A stretch of 64,000 nucleotides of DNA from Bacteroidetes bacterium UBA7674. GTDB lineage: Bacteria; Bacteroidota; Bacteroidia; Chitinophagales; Chitinophagaceae. Positions 52,051 through 60,716 of this stretch are shown piece after piece. The position numbers and the translations under genes are program-made. The stretch covers positions 124,001-188,000 of the forward strand of contig DLHG01000001.1 of NCBI GenBank assembly GCA_002483105.1, written 5' to 3'. The first letter of the stretch is position 1, and each line of letters opens with the position of its first letter. The notes below the pieces were generated by a model that saw only the letters and a list, made by a program, of their open reading frames with translations, made no database searches and was not told the origin of the DNA.

Positions 52051-53721
52051 ATGGAATTCCAAGAGTTGTTTACAAAGCTAAACGACGGTAAACTTGCCCC
52101 TCCCACTGATAAAAGAAAGTGGGAGGAGGCTTGTGACCGTATCTGTTTACATGCCAAGGGCATTCGTCCGCAGTTCACTAACCCGCGTAATAAAAGAGGC
52201 GTGGGAGGATTGATAACACCTGCGAACTACGAGGAACGTTATCAGTATCTATTTGATAACTATATCCTCAACAGACATCCTAATGAGCAGGAAGAACACT
52301 ACCAGTTCCGGCTGTCAGTGTACCCGTTGCTCGCGCAAGATGTATACCTGCGGGGGAAAGAGCAGATAAGCGGGTCGATATTCCAGGCGTCGCAATATAC
52401 TATTGCTGCCACTGAAGAAGCGGAGCAGCGATACCTGGATAGCATCGATTTTGAGAAGCGGGTGAAAGGAGAATTCTTTGAACATATCCTGACAGACCCG
52501 TTCGGGAAGTTTGCGGTGGTGGAGTTGCACAAGGGTGAGTTTGGCAGTGATGAAAAAGCGCAGCCGGATATAGAACTGGTGGAGAGCAGGTATATACTAC
52601 ACTATGAACCTAAGGAGCATATCCTTTTCAGGGCGCAACGTGATGTAGCGGGCAAGAAGCTGCTGTACTATATGGACAGGCGGTATTGCATTAAACTGAT
52701 ACAGACCGAAGCCAGAAAGAAAGAGTATGCGATACTGGCAGCTTATGAGCATGGGCTTGGAGTATTGCCGGTGGTGGATAACGATAAAGAGCTGTTCAAA
52801 TCTTTTGTGACCTGGGCGGACCTGATAGCGCGCAACTTCTCGGATGACGAGATTGTAGCAAAGAATAATAACCATCCGCATATACAGATGGTGGAGAGTG
52901 TGTGCAATGAGTGTATCTGTCAGCGAGTAGTGAACTATCCTTGTGATGATTGTGAAAGTGGGGTGCAGGAAGAGAATTGCCGGACCTGTAAGGGACGTGG
53001 CACCATTTCTGTCAACCCGGGGGAGGTGCATGTTATCAGAGAGAGTGAGTTCAGGCCCGGAGAATTGAATAATGGCAATGGGATGATGGACAGGATAAAA
53101 TTCATCAATCCGGATGTGAGCATCTCGAGGAATAGCTTTGACCGATGCTGGAGGATATATGAAGCCGGACTGAGGAGCCTGCACCTGAAATACACTGAAG
53201 ATAACCAGAGTGGTATAGCCAAGGCGATAGATAGGGAACAGCTTTACCTGCTGATTAGTAATTGCTCGGCGCATGTGTTTGAGTTGGCGGATAAGATGCT
53301 GGGACTTCTGTTTGGGTATTTGCAGATGGGCATAGCGGCGAACAAGCCATATGTAATAGAACAACCAACACAGTTCCAGATAAAGACGGAACAGGATGTG
53401 CAGAGCGAGATCATAGCGTTAAAAGATGCTGACTTATCTGTACGTAGGCAGAAGACAGATGAGTATATGCAGATCGTATACAGCGGTAACCAGATAGAGC
53501 TGAAGAAGTGGAATGTGGTGAAGGTTTGGGATAGCCTGTATTGTATGACGAATGATGAGCTGAATAGCAGGCAGGCTATAGGGAGTGCGCAATTAATAGA
53601 CTTTGTGAAACATGATAAGGTGGAGGTGCTGCTGAACCAGGTGATATTGGATAGGGGTGTTGGGTGGTTTTTAGGTGCGAGTCTAAAGGAGGTTATTGGG
53701 GTTTTGGATGGGGAGGTGTGA
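52051..53721 (+). CDS. Probable phage portal protein with zinc-knuckle insert
   Basis: The size (556 residues), place before scaffold and capsid, and features (YLFDNYILNRHPNEQ, LTDPFGKFAVVE) fit a portal. An unusual insert at residues 285-316 carries CNEC, CDDC and CRTCKGRG, like DnaJ-type zinc knuckles. The portal forms the ring for DNA passage. The assignment rests on position and size more than sequence. Confidence 0.6.
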   Translation: MEFQELFTKLNDGKLAPPTDKRKWEEACDRICLHAKGIRPQFTNPRNKRGVGGLITPANYEERYQYLFDNYILNRHPNEQEEHYQFRLSVYPLLAQDVYLRGKEQISGSIFQASQYTIAATEEAEQRYLDSIDFEKRVKGEFFEHILTDPFGKFAVVELHKGEFGSDEKAQPDIELVESRYILHYEPKEHILFRAQRDVAGKKLLYYMDRRYCIKLIQTEARKKEYAILAAYEHGLGVLPVVDNDKELFKSFVTWADLIARNFSDDEIVAKNNNHPHIQMVESVCNECICQRVVNYPCDDCESGVQEENCRTCKGRGTISVNPGEVHVIRESEFRPGELNNGNGMMDRIKFINPDVSISRNSFDRCWRIYEAGLRSLHLKYTEDNQSGIAKAIDREQLYLLISNCSAHVFELADKMLGLLFGYLQMGIAANKPYVIEQPTQFQIKTEQDVQSEIIALKDADLSVRRQKTDEYMQIVYSGNQIELKKWNVVKVWDSLYCMTNDELNSRQAIGSAQLIDFVKHDKVEVLLNQVILDRGVGWFLGASLKEVIGVLDGEV

Positions 53722-53740
53722 GGGAGCGTTGTTCGACAAG

Positions 53741-53804
53741 CGCGAGAAAACCCACCCCGCCCTTCGGGCACCCCTCCCTGAAAATAGGGAGGGGAGTTAG
53801 TAAA
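53741..53804 (+). repeat. Family B repeat
   Basis: A copy with GCGAG lead. Bases 53751-53804 are identical to 51188-51241. Confidence 0.8.
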
Positions 53805-53980
53805 GTTCTCTATTGAGCTTGATGGTACATTCTCAACAACCCTTCGACAAGCTCCCGTCGCGGCTTTCCTATCTCATTTTTTGGGATTAAATGTGGATAT
53901 GTAAGTGACTGAATATTTTATCAATTCTACTCTATTTCGTAATTTTACAGAACTATAAACAACCTAAATCTATCAGCCGT

Positions 53981-54238
53981 ATGGGCAGGTCTAAAAAGCA
54001 GCAACCTAGTGCTGCGCAGCCTCTGGATGAGGCTTCTAATAAAGCAGAAACAGTTATAATTCCTGATGAACAAAGTCCGGTGAGAGGTGCTTCTAAACGT
54101 AGAAACGTGAAGGGCGTTAAGCCTGGAGAGGTCGTGACGGTTCATAATAAAGAGAATGGCGCGGTGAACGAGATGACGGCGGAGTATGCGCTGAAGTTGG
54201 TGGCGAGGGGTGAGGGAGTTTATGAGATTCTTAAGTGA
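53981..54238 (+). CDS. Small phage protein, 85 aa
   Basis: A soluble basic protein with a disordered start and a compact end (KGVKPGEVVTVHNKENGAVNEMTAEYALKLVARG). It lies in the head-gene region. Function unknown. Confidence 0.55.
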   Translation: MGRSKKQQPSAAQPLDEASNKAETVIIPDEQSPVRGASKRRNVKGVKPGEVVTVHNKENGAVNEMTAEYALKLVARGEGVYEILK

Positions 54239-54248
54239 TTCTTATTAA

Positions 54249-54452
54249 CGCGAGTCGACACACCCCTACTCCTCTCTAGAGAGGACGTATTACTTGTTAT
54301 TCGCGAATATGCACCATCCCCATTTGTAAAAGCCGCCTTTGACTCTTTTACAAATGTCCCCTCCTCCACAAGGAGGGGAGTTTACCATGCCGCGAGTCAC
54401 CCACCCCGCCCCACGCTTCGCATGGGCACCCCTCCCTGCCAGGAGGGGAGTC
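54249..54452 (+). repeat. Three Family B repeats
   Basis: Three consecutive GC-rich units (leads GCGAGT at 54250, CGCGAA at 54302 and CGCGAGT at 54391), each with an inverted CCCCTCC...GGAGGGG-type core. Confidence 0.7.
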
Positions 54453-54505
54453 TTCAAATAAAATTTTCAATTCTTAATCAATAACCTAAAAACCAATTCT
54501 AAAAA

Positions 54506-54769
54506 ATGGCTAAGGAAAACAAGACGGGGCAGAATGGCCCTGCAATGGAGACTGTTGTGGAAACAACTGCAAATGCTGCGCCTGCGGAGCAACCCAAACG
54601 TAAGGAAGAAAAGAGGCATGAAATAGCGCTTCAGTATGGGCAGTGTATCGTTGCGCCGGTGGGTAAGGAAGAGGATGAGATCCTGACGACGATAGATGAC
54701 TGGAACAGCCTGTATAATGCGGGGGATAACCAGGGTCGTTTTGTGTTGAAGGCTGAAAAAAAAAGTTAG
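54506..54769 (+). CDS. Small phage protein, 87 aa, with possible -1 extension
   Basis: The C-terminal half (ILTTIDDWNSLYNAGDNQGRFVLKAE) looks folded. It ends just after an A9 run (54756-54764). A -1 shift in that run would add 27 residues ending GGCRSCG (stop at 54838-54840). The -1 frame has a stop right before the run (TGA 54754), so slippage is possible only there. Confidence 0.55.
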   Translation: MAKENKTGQNGPAMETVVETTANAAPAEQPKRKEEKRHEIALQYGQCIVAPVGKEEDEILTTIDDWNSLYNAGDNQGRFVLKAEKKS

Positions 54770-55086
54770 TGGTGAATAGTGGGGGTAATGTGTATGGGAT
54801 AGCTGCGGGGAAGAAAGGTGGCTGCCGGAGTTGTGGGTGATACCCCTCAGCCCCCTCCCGCTGAAAATAGCGGGATAAATTCCGAGGGAACTGTGTGGCG
54901 CGAGTAGACCTCCGCTACCCCTCCTCCCTCCTATGCAAACGCTCCGGCGGGCAAGCAAGAGGGGACAGCGTGAGTGCATTGCCTGACAAGCTCGAGACTA
55001 CCCACCCCGCCCTGCGGGCACCCCTCCCTGAAAATAGGGAGGGGAGTTTGAACTTCAAATCTTAACTATAAAACTATAAATCAAAT
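54770..55086 (+). repeat. Gap with Family B repeats
   Basis: Apart from the 54772-54840 extension frame, the gap holds two or three Family B-like units (54841-54955, 55001-55048). The last has the same CCCACCCCGCCC...GGGAGGGGAGT core as 53751. Confidence 0.65.
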
Positions 55087-55950
55087 ATGGAAACACAGAA
55101 GGTGCAATTAAAGAAGCTGTTTGAACAGTTGGGGTATAATAGTGAACGTGCGGAGGAGATGGTGACGTCTTTCTTTGATGTTGAAGAGGGTGCGGAGGTG
55201 GAATTGCCTATAGATAATATTCTGCTGCAAGCGCAGGAGTATGCCAGGCCTCATTTGAGGAGTTCGCTGAAGCGGGAGTTCAGTCATGAGTTTAAGGGGC
55301 AGTACATGGGCGAGGCGATTAATAAAATAGTAGCTGCCTCTAAAGGGAAAATACGCAGAGCGAATTATGAGGATGGCAATGTGGAACGCGCACTTGCTGA
55401 CCTTGTCGGGCTGCTGGAGCAGGGAGCGGAGAGTGAGAGCGAGGATGTTGTGAATGAGTTGAGGGAACAACTCGCTGCGCTGGCATTAGAGAAAGAACAG
55501 ACGGTGACGCAGTTGCAAAATGAGTTTGCGGAAAGGGAGAACAATCGCCTGGTGTATGATGCTGTGCTAGGTAAGCTGGGGGCTCTGCAGCATCCCGGAG
55601 AGGGAAAGGTGAGCAAACGCCTCTCGGTAGACCAGCAACATGCGGCGAGGACGATACTGCGTGAGTTGGGTGATGAGTATGTGCTTCGATATGATGAAGA
55701 AGCAAAGGATATAGCTGTGTATGACAAAGCCAACCCTATGGAACGTGTAAGTGATAACGGCAAGCCGGTGAATGTGAATGAACTGGTGGAACGCTCCCTG
55801 GTGCGGAACAATTGGATAGCACAGAGCAATGGTGGTAGTGTGAGTCCGCAACACTTTGCGAACAGGCCGGTGCATAATGTGCCTGTGAAGCAGGTGAATG
55901 AGGGAAGTGAGTTCAGGAAGCGGCTGGAAGCGGTGGTGGGAGATAAGTAG
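55087..55950 (+). CDS. Probable phage scaffolding protein
   Basis: This 287-residue protein has a coiled coil (about residues 125-165, NELREQLAALALEKEQTVTQ) and a charged, largely helical body with a Gln/Asn-rich end. It lies just before the capsid region. Coiled-coil scaffold proteins guide capsid assembly and are removed later. No protease gene is seen nearby. Confidence 0.55.
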   Translation: METQKVQLKKLFEQLGYNSERAEEMVTSFFDVEEGAEVELPIDNILLQAQEYARPHLRSSLKREFSHEFKGQYMGEAINKIVAASKGKIRRANYEDGNVERALADLVGLLEQGAESESEDVVNELREQLAALALEKEQTVTQLQNEFAERENNRLVYDAVLGKLGALQHPGEGKVSKRLSVDQQHAARTILRELGDEYVLRYDEEAKDIAVYDKANPMERVSDNGKPVNVNELVERSLVRNNWIAQSNGGSVSPQHFANRPVHNVPVKQVNEGSEFRKRLEAVVGDK

Positions 55951-55969
55951 ATAGGTTTGGGGGTTATAG

Positions 55970-55996
55970 GCCTCTCCTGTGGGAGGGGCTTTTTTG
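55970..55996 (+). terminator. Intrinsic terminator after the scaffold gene
   Basis: An 8-bp stem (55970-55977 with 55982-55989, one G-T pair), TGTG loop and T7 run. Confidence 0.8.
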
Positions 55997-56068
55997 TGTG
56001 CTCCGTCTTTTGACGGTGGTTTGGGTAGTTTAGACTTGTTATCTTGGAGGGGTAATTAATTAAGATTT

Positions 56069-57808
56069 ATGACTGAACAAGAATTATTAGCAGAAGCGAA
56101 GAGGTTGAATGAGGAGAAGAAGTATGAGGAAGTGATCAAATTACTGAGTGACGAGCATTTACAGCGATATGATAGTACTGACTTACGCAATGAAAAAGCT
56201 GAAGCCTACTATTGGATTGGTAGTAAAAATGATGATAGTGAGAACTATGAGAATGCCATAATAAATTATAGCAAATCTCTTGAGTTAAATCCAGATGACA
56301 TTGATACACTTAATGCAATAGGTGTAACACACCATAAAACAAAAAAATATGACAAATCAATTGAGTACTATAATAAAATAATCAATAATAATCACGATGC
56401 CCCAGCTTATGTATATTCTAACTTAGGGAACTCTTACTATCTAAAAAAAGAATATGAAAACGCTATCAATTCTTATCAGATAGCTATGGACAAAGATCCC
56501 GCTTTCCCAAATTCTTACAACGGATTAGGAAATGTATACTACTCGCAAAAAAAATTCGACAAAGCAATTGAAGCTTATCTAAAAGCTATTGACATAGACA
56601 ATAAGTTCTCCTGGGCATACAATGGATTAGGGGCTGCGTATAAGAACAAGAAAAATTTTGAAAAGGCAATAGACTATTATTTACGAGCAATTACTTTAGA
56701 CAGCAATTATGCAGGTCCTTACTATAATCTAGGCCTCTTATACTATCAACAGCAGGACTATGCAAATTCCCTTAAGAGTTTCCAAAACTTCATAGAAAAA
56801 GAAAGCGATAAAGAAATTTTCTATTATAACGATGCACTAGAAAAAGTCAAAGAACTTAGAGAACTTATACGCAATAATTCCGAGGAAATAAATAAAATTG
56901 TTGAAGACATAAAAAGCAAACTCTTCTTCGAAGAGGCATGCGTAACTCATTACACTGGCTTAAGTATAACACAGACAATTCTACTAAATATAGAAAATGT
57001 ATTCAGAATATCTGAAGGTGCATACTTAAATGACACATCAGAAGGAAGAGAGTTATTTAAGTTCTTGGATTTTCATAATAAACCAATCATTCAAGATGAG
57101 ACAATTGCGCTGCCATTTGTAAAAAAACCGTTCATTGGTAGCTTTGTAACTGAAGGGAAACATGACGACCTAGGATTATGGCGAATGTATGGAAAAGAAG
57201 ATGGCGTAGAAGCGAAGGGATGTGCAATTACAATCAATAGACAAAAATTAATAGATGCCATAATTGCGACAACGCCACTATCACCTCTAGGCATAATTCC
57301 TGAAGATCTAAAATTTTACAGGGTCGCATATAGAAAGCCTGACAATAACTTTATAGTTCCAGATGTAGACAAATCTATTCAAGATGGTCTAAATGAATTA
57401 ATGATTAATTTAGAAAAAGAGATTATTAAATTTAGAGATGATTGTAAAAAGAAAGAAGATAAAGGACTTGATACGGCTGATGCAGTTCAACAAGTAACCA
57501 TAATGTTGAATAATATTGCATACCTATTCAAAACTGCAGAATATCAATATGAACAAGAACTAAGACTAATCGTAGAAAATTATTGGAAAGACAAAAAAAT
57601 AGACCAATCATTTAAAATCCCTAAAGTGTATATAGAGCTTGTAAATATTTCTCCATTTGTAACTAAACTAACATTAGGACCAAAAGTTGAAAGAGCGGAA
57701 GAATGGGCTGCAGCATTTCATTATCAAATGGAACAAGACAGAAAACATCTTAGTGATGATGAAAAACTTCCTTTAGAAATCTACATCTCCCACCTTCCCT
57801 ACAAGTAG
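56069..57808 (+). CDS. TPR-DUF2971 cargo protein
   Basis: This 579-residue protein has about six TPR units (residues 35-260; KSLELNPDDIDTLNAIG, AYNGLGAAYKNKKNFEKAI) and a DUF2971 domain (about 310-575; THYTGLSITQTILLNIENVF, LNDTSEGRELFKFL, SFVTEGKHDDLGLWRMYG). It is much more A/T-rich than its neighbours and sits between scaffold and capsid, flanked by terminator and promoter regions. It is not structural. It may be a lysogen defence or host-modulating gene. Confidence 0.75.
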   Translation: MTEQELLAEAKRLNEEKKYEEVIKLLSDEHLQRYDSTDLRNEKAEAYYWIGSKNDDSENYENAIINYSKSLELNPDDIDTLNAIGVTHHKTKKYDKSIEYYNKIINNNHDAPAYVYSNLGNSYYLKKEYENAINSYQIAMDKDPAFPNSYNGLGNVYYSQKKFDKAIEAYLKAIDIDNKFSWAYNGLGAAYKNKKNFEKAIDYYLRAITLDSNYAGPYYNLGLLYYQQQDYANSLKSFQNFIEKESDKEIFYYNDALEKVKELRELIRNNSEEINKIVEDIKSKLFFEEACVTHYTGLSITQTILLNIENVFRISEGAYLNDTSEGRELFKFLDFHNKPIIQDETIALPFVKKPFIGSFVTEGKHDDLGLWRMYGKEDGVEAKGCAITINRQKLIDAIIATTPLSPLGIIPEDLKFYRVAYRKPDNNFIVPDVDKSIQDGLNELMINLEKEIIKFRDDCKKKEDKGLDTADAVQQVTIMLNNIAYLFKTAEYQYEQELRLIVENYWKDKKIDQSFKIPKVYIELVNISPFVTKLTLGPKVERAEEWAAAFHYQMEQDRKHLSDDEKLPLEIYISHLPYK

Positions 57809-57879
57809 AAAATACATATCCACATTCTGCAAAAAAATTTCACTCGAAAGTGGAGAATTTGTAACTTTACATCGTAGTT

Positions 57880-57987
57880 GTGGTTGATACAATTACGGCA
57901 TTATTTGCTCTCATCTTTGGCTGGTTTACGCCATTAAGTAAACTGATTCTCGATACTAGTTACTGGATACTCGATAGTATGTTTTAG
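57880..57987 (+). CDS. Possible small hydrophobic peptide, 35 aa
   Basis: A GTG-started frame of 35 residues with a hydrophobic stretch (ALFALIFGWFTPL) and a stop at 57985-57987. It lies before the capsid gene below a TAACTTTAC box. No homologue is recognised and the start is uncertain. Confidence 0.25.
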   Translation: MVDTITALFALIFGWFTPLSKLILDTSYWILDSMF

Positions 57988-58085
57988 CTCGGTTTCTGAG
58001 ATCTCCAATCAATTCTTTACGCACAGGCGAAACGCGTATCAAAGTTTCCGATCAACCAGATTCTTAACTTTTTTAATTGTTTATC

Positions 58086-59189
58086 ATGCCTGATGTATGT
58101 ATCATACCTATGCAGCAGAAGCTATACGACTTATACGATAGCGGACAGTTGCGTAGGCCGGTGGGCGCTTATGGCGCGCTTACCTCACAAGCCAATAAAA
58201 CAACCAATCCCGTAGAGGTGGCATTGGTTGGCAAGGCGAAACAAGGCCATAAAGCAAAATACCAGATAACGTATGTAGATGCAGAATGCGACCCAGTAAT
58301 AGAATGCGGTGAATCAGGAAGCGGCATCTGTGATACAGGAACCTCTGAGAGCGTGCAGACCGATGTAAAGACTATCGGCAACTGTATCACGCTGAAGAAT
58401 ATACAGATCACGACAGACCAGTTCAGGGATTTGTGTAACTACGGTCCGGACGCCTGGTTGACCGCACAGTTGGTAGGCCGCCTGGATACCGGTATGCGTG
58501 CAATCAACGAAGCAATAGCTACGACACTTTGCGCTAATGCGGGTTGCTATGAAACAGGGAAGATCGCGCCTAAAGACATCGCGCTCATCAACCCTACAAC
58601 CAACACGCCTATATTCGGCGCTACGCGCCAGATAACCCAGGATTTCCGCAAAGCAGGCATCATGGGTGACCCGATACTAATAGGCGGCGATACACTGGAT
58701 ATGTATAGCTACGGACAAGAGTACGGCGGACAGACTCAAGGTGGTGCCAACTTCCGTGAACCGAAGTTCCCGATATTCTACGACAACCAGCTTTCCAATG
58801 TATGTCCTATCGTGGGCAGGGAAACACTACTGGCGCTTGCACCGGGTGTGGGACAGTTTGTGAACTACCTGTACAACGTAGGCGATTTCCAAACGAACCT
58901 GGGTGGCAACATAGACCTGCTGAGCCTTTATCAGCAAAATGTGGCCTATACGAAAGGTGTGCTGGAAGATCCTGTTACGGGTTACCTGTGGGATATGAGT
59001 GTGGTGTACGACACCTGTAACGATGTGTGGAAGGTGAACCTGAAGACAAACTTTGATGTTTGGACAATGCGCCTTACGCAGTGCTATGCACCTTGCTTCA
59101 CCGGCATCGTGAAATATGGCGTGTGCAACTTTGCACCTCCTACCTGCGAGTCGATAGCAGTAATACTTCCCGGACCTTCACAAGGCTAG
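58086..59189 (+). CDS. Probable major capsid protein
   Basis: I start it at the ATG at 58086 (MPDVCIIPMQQ); 9 bases upstream a TTG is possible but unneeded. The 367-residue protein follows the scaffold gene, has its own upstream promoter-like region and a terminator right after. It has 14 Cys, which is unusual for a cytosolic capsid. It fits major capsid by size and place; I cannot see an HK97-specific motif. Confidence 0.6.
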   Translation: MPDVCIIPMQQKLYDLYDSGQLRRPVGAYGALTSQANKTTNPVEVALVGKAKQGHKAKYQITYVDAECDPVIECGESGSGICDTGTSESVQTDVKTIGNCITLKNIQITTDQFRDLCNYGPDAWLTAQLVGRLDTGMRAINEAIATTLCANAGCYETGKIAPKDIALINPTTNTPIFGATRQITQDFRKAGIMGDPILIGGDTLDMYSYGQEYGGQTQGGANFREPKFPIFYDNQLSNVCPIVGRETLLALAPGVGQFVNYLYNVGDFQTNLGGNIDLLSLYQQNVAYTKGVLEDPVTGYLWDMSVVYDTCNDVWKVNLKTNFDVWTMRLTQCYAPCFTGIVKYGVCNFAPPTCESIAVILPGPSQG

Positions 59190-59212
59190 TAACGGGTAGC
59201 ATACGAATAGTT

Positions 59213-59246
59213 GAGGGCGTGGAGATAAGCGCCGCGCCCTCTTTTT
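59213..59246 (+). terminator. Intrinsic terminator after the capsid gene
   Basis: GAGGGCG (59213-59219) with CGCCCTC (59235-59241) followed by five T. It may reduce read-through so that capsid mRNA is made in excess. Confidence 0.75.
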
Positions 59247-59272
59247 ATAAACCTTTATTCCAATCAAAACCT

Positions 59273-60244
59273 ATGAACGCTAATTGCTTAGATAATCTCA
59301 TCTCTATACCTGACGATTGCGGGGAAACACCGGCATCACTATCAGGTTTTGCTATAACCGATCTACCAGGCATTACCATCAAACAGAGTGCAGCGATAGC
59401 CAGCGAGAAATTCGTGAGTGGTATTAACCTGCTTCGTGATGCGAGGCGCAGAGCCGTGCTGCAAGTCAGGAATGATCTCATCAGCTTTCTGCAAGGCAAT
59501 GGGTATGTACCGAGTGTAGTACAAAGCGTGTGGAGCACACTGGACAAAAGAGACGGCTCGATAAAGCTCGCTACCAGCCTGGGTGACTTCCGCGGAATAG
59601 TGTTAAAAGCCCAACAAAAGAATTGCCTGCTGCGCAAGCTACACATACCATATGTGTATGTGAAGGCTGACCATACCGGCGCATTAGTATTACGCATAGA
59701 AGATGGTGAGCACAGCTATCCTTTTACATTTGACAGCGTGGCGGGAAGTATCAGTAAAGTAGCGGTGAATTTTACAGCTGAAACTGATGAGGTACACATA
59801 CTGCTGCCGGATTTGGTGGACGTATACAGCGTACTACCTAACTGTCAATGTGGAGGCAGCACGACACCGAAGAGTAATTGCGCCAAAGTAGCGGGTTATT
59901 ACAATGGGATCGAGACCAAAGGTGAAGGGTTTGGTATATGGGCGGATGTACAATGCAAGTGCGACTATAGCTACCTACTGTGTCAATTAGCGACAGATGG
60001 ACTGATGGGTGAAGTGGTATTATATAAAACCGGCATCAACATAATGGAAGAGCGCATTAAGACGGACAGGCTTAATTACTTTACGACTTATGGTCTGCCT
60101 GAAGCAGAGAAGACACTCGAAGCATGGACTGCAGCCTATACCGAAAAGTGGAACACACTGATAGCAGCACTACCTACCCTACTTCCGCGAATGGATAAAT
60201 GCGGTTGCCTGGAATGCGGCAATTATCGTGCTGCGAACGTATAG
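59273..60244 (+). CDS. Phage structural protein, Cys-rich (323 aa)
   Basis: I start at the ATG at 59273 (MNANCLDNL); the longer frame reads through the capsid end. Twelve Cys occur, including a C-terminal KCGCLECGNY. The position suggests a head completion or neck protein. No family match. Confidence 0.55.
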   Translation: MNANCLDNLISIPDDCGETPASLSGFAITDLPGITIKQSAAIASEKFVSGINLLRDARRRAVLQVRNDLISFLQGNGYVPSVVQSVWSTLDKRDGSIKLATSLGDFRGIVLKAQQKNCLLRKLHIPYVYVKADHTGALVLRIEDGEHSYPFTFDSVAGSISKVAVNFTAETDEVHILLPDLVDVYSVLPNCQCGGSTTPKSNCAKVAGYYNGIETKGEGFGIWADVQCKCDYSYLLCQLATDGLMGEVVLYKTGINIMEERIKTDRLNYFTTYGLPEAEKTLEAWTAAYTEKWNTLIAALPTLLPRMDKCGCLECGNYRAANV

Positions 60245-60272
60245 GTATGTTCACATCCCACAATATCAAATC

Positions 60273-60716
60273 ATGAAACTCGAAGAACTGGCCGGGGCTC
60301 TCACAGAACTCAAGGAAAGGATATTCATCGCTATCAGTGAGGATTCTGCGGCTGAAGCTAATGAAAATCTGTTGACTGAACTGCGGAAACGTATTATGGC
60401 TAAACAGAACCAGCCTGTAAATAAGAAGGAGACTGCAGTAAGTCCTGCACCAAAGCCATCATCGAAGAAGCTTAACGAACGGCAGTCGAAATTCCTGAAA
60501 GCATTACCTGTTATGGAACAACCGGATCAGACCTCAACGAAATCAACAGCTGATTCAATACAGCTGGAAAAATCGGGTAGTGGATATATGATAGGCGTAG
60601 ATAGTGAGCTACCACAACAAGTAAAAGACTTGGCAAAAGTGAGCGATTCTGACATGCAACGATACATAGACACATTAACAGAGACCGCTAAAAAACAATT
60701 AGACCAAATACTATGA
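60273..60716 (+). CDS. Phage protein, 147 aa
   Basis: Start at 60273 (MKLEELAGALT). The first third is helical, the middle is Pro/Ser/Lys-rich and unstructured, and the end is helical again. It overlaps the next start (ATGA at 60713). Function unknown. Confidence 0.55.
   Translation: MKLEELAGALTELKERIFIAISEDSAAEANENLLTELRKRIMAKQNQPVNKKETAVSPAPKPSSKKLNERQSKFLKALPVMEQPDQTSTKSTADSIQLEKSGSGYMIGVDSELPQQVKDLAKVSDSDMQRYIDTLTETAKKQLDQIL

Noticed and set aside
52597..53364. 255-codon minus-strand open frame
   Set aside because: Shadow of the portal-like gene; rich in His, Ile and Arg as expected for antisense translation.
54467..54979. 170-codon minus-strand open frame
   Set aside because: It covers repeats and the antisense of a small phage gene; no support.
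33731..55048. CRISPR array
   Set aside because: The repeated units are hairpins scattered between genes, without regular unique spacers or cas genes.
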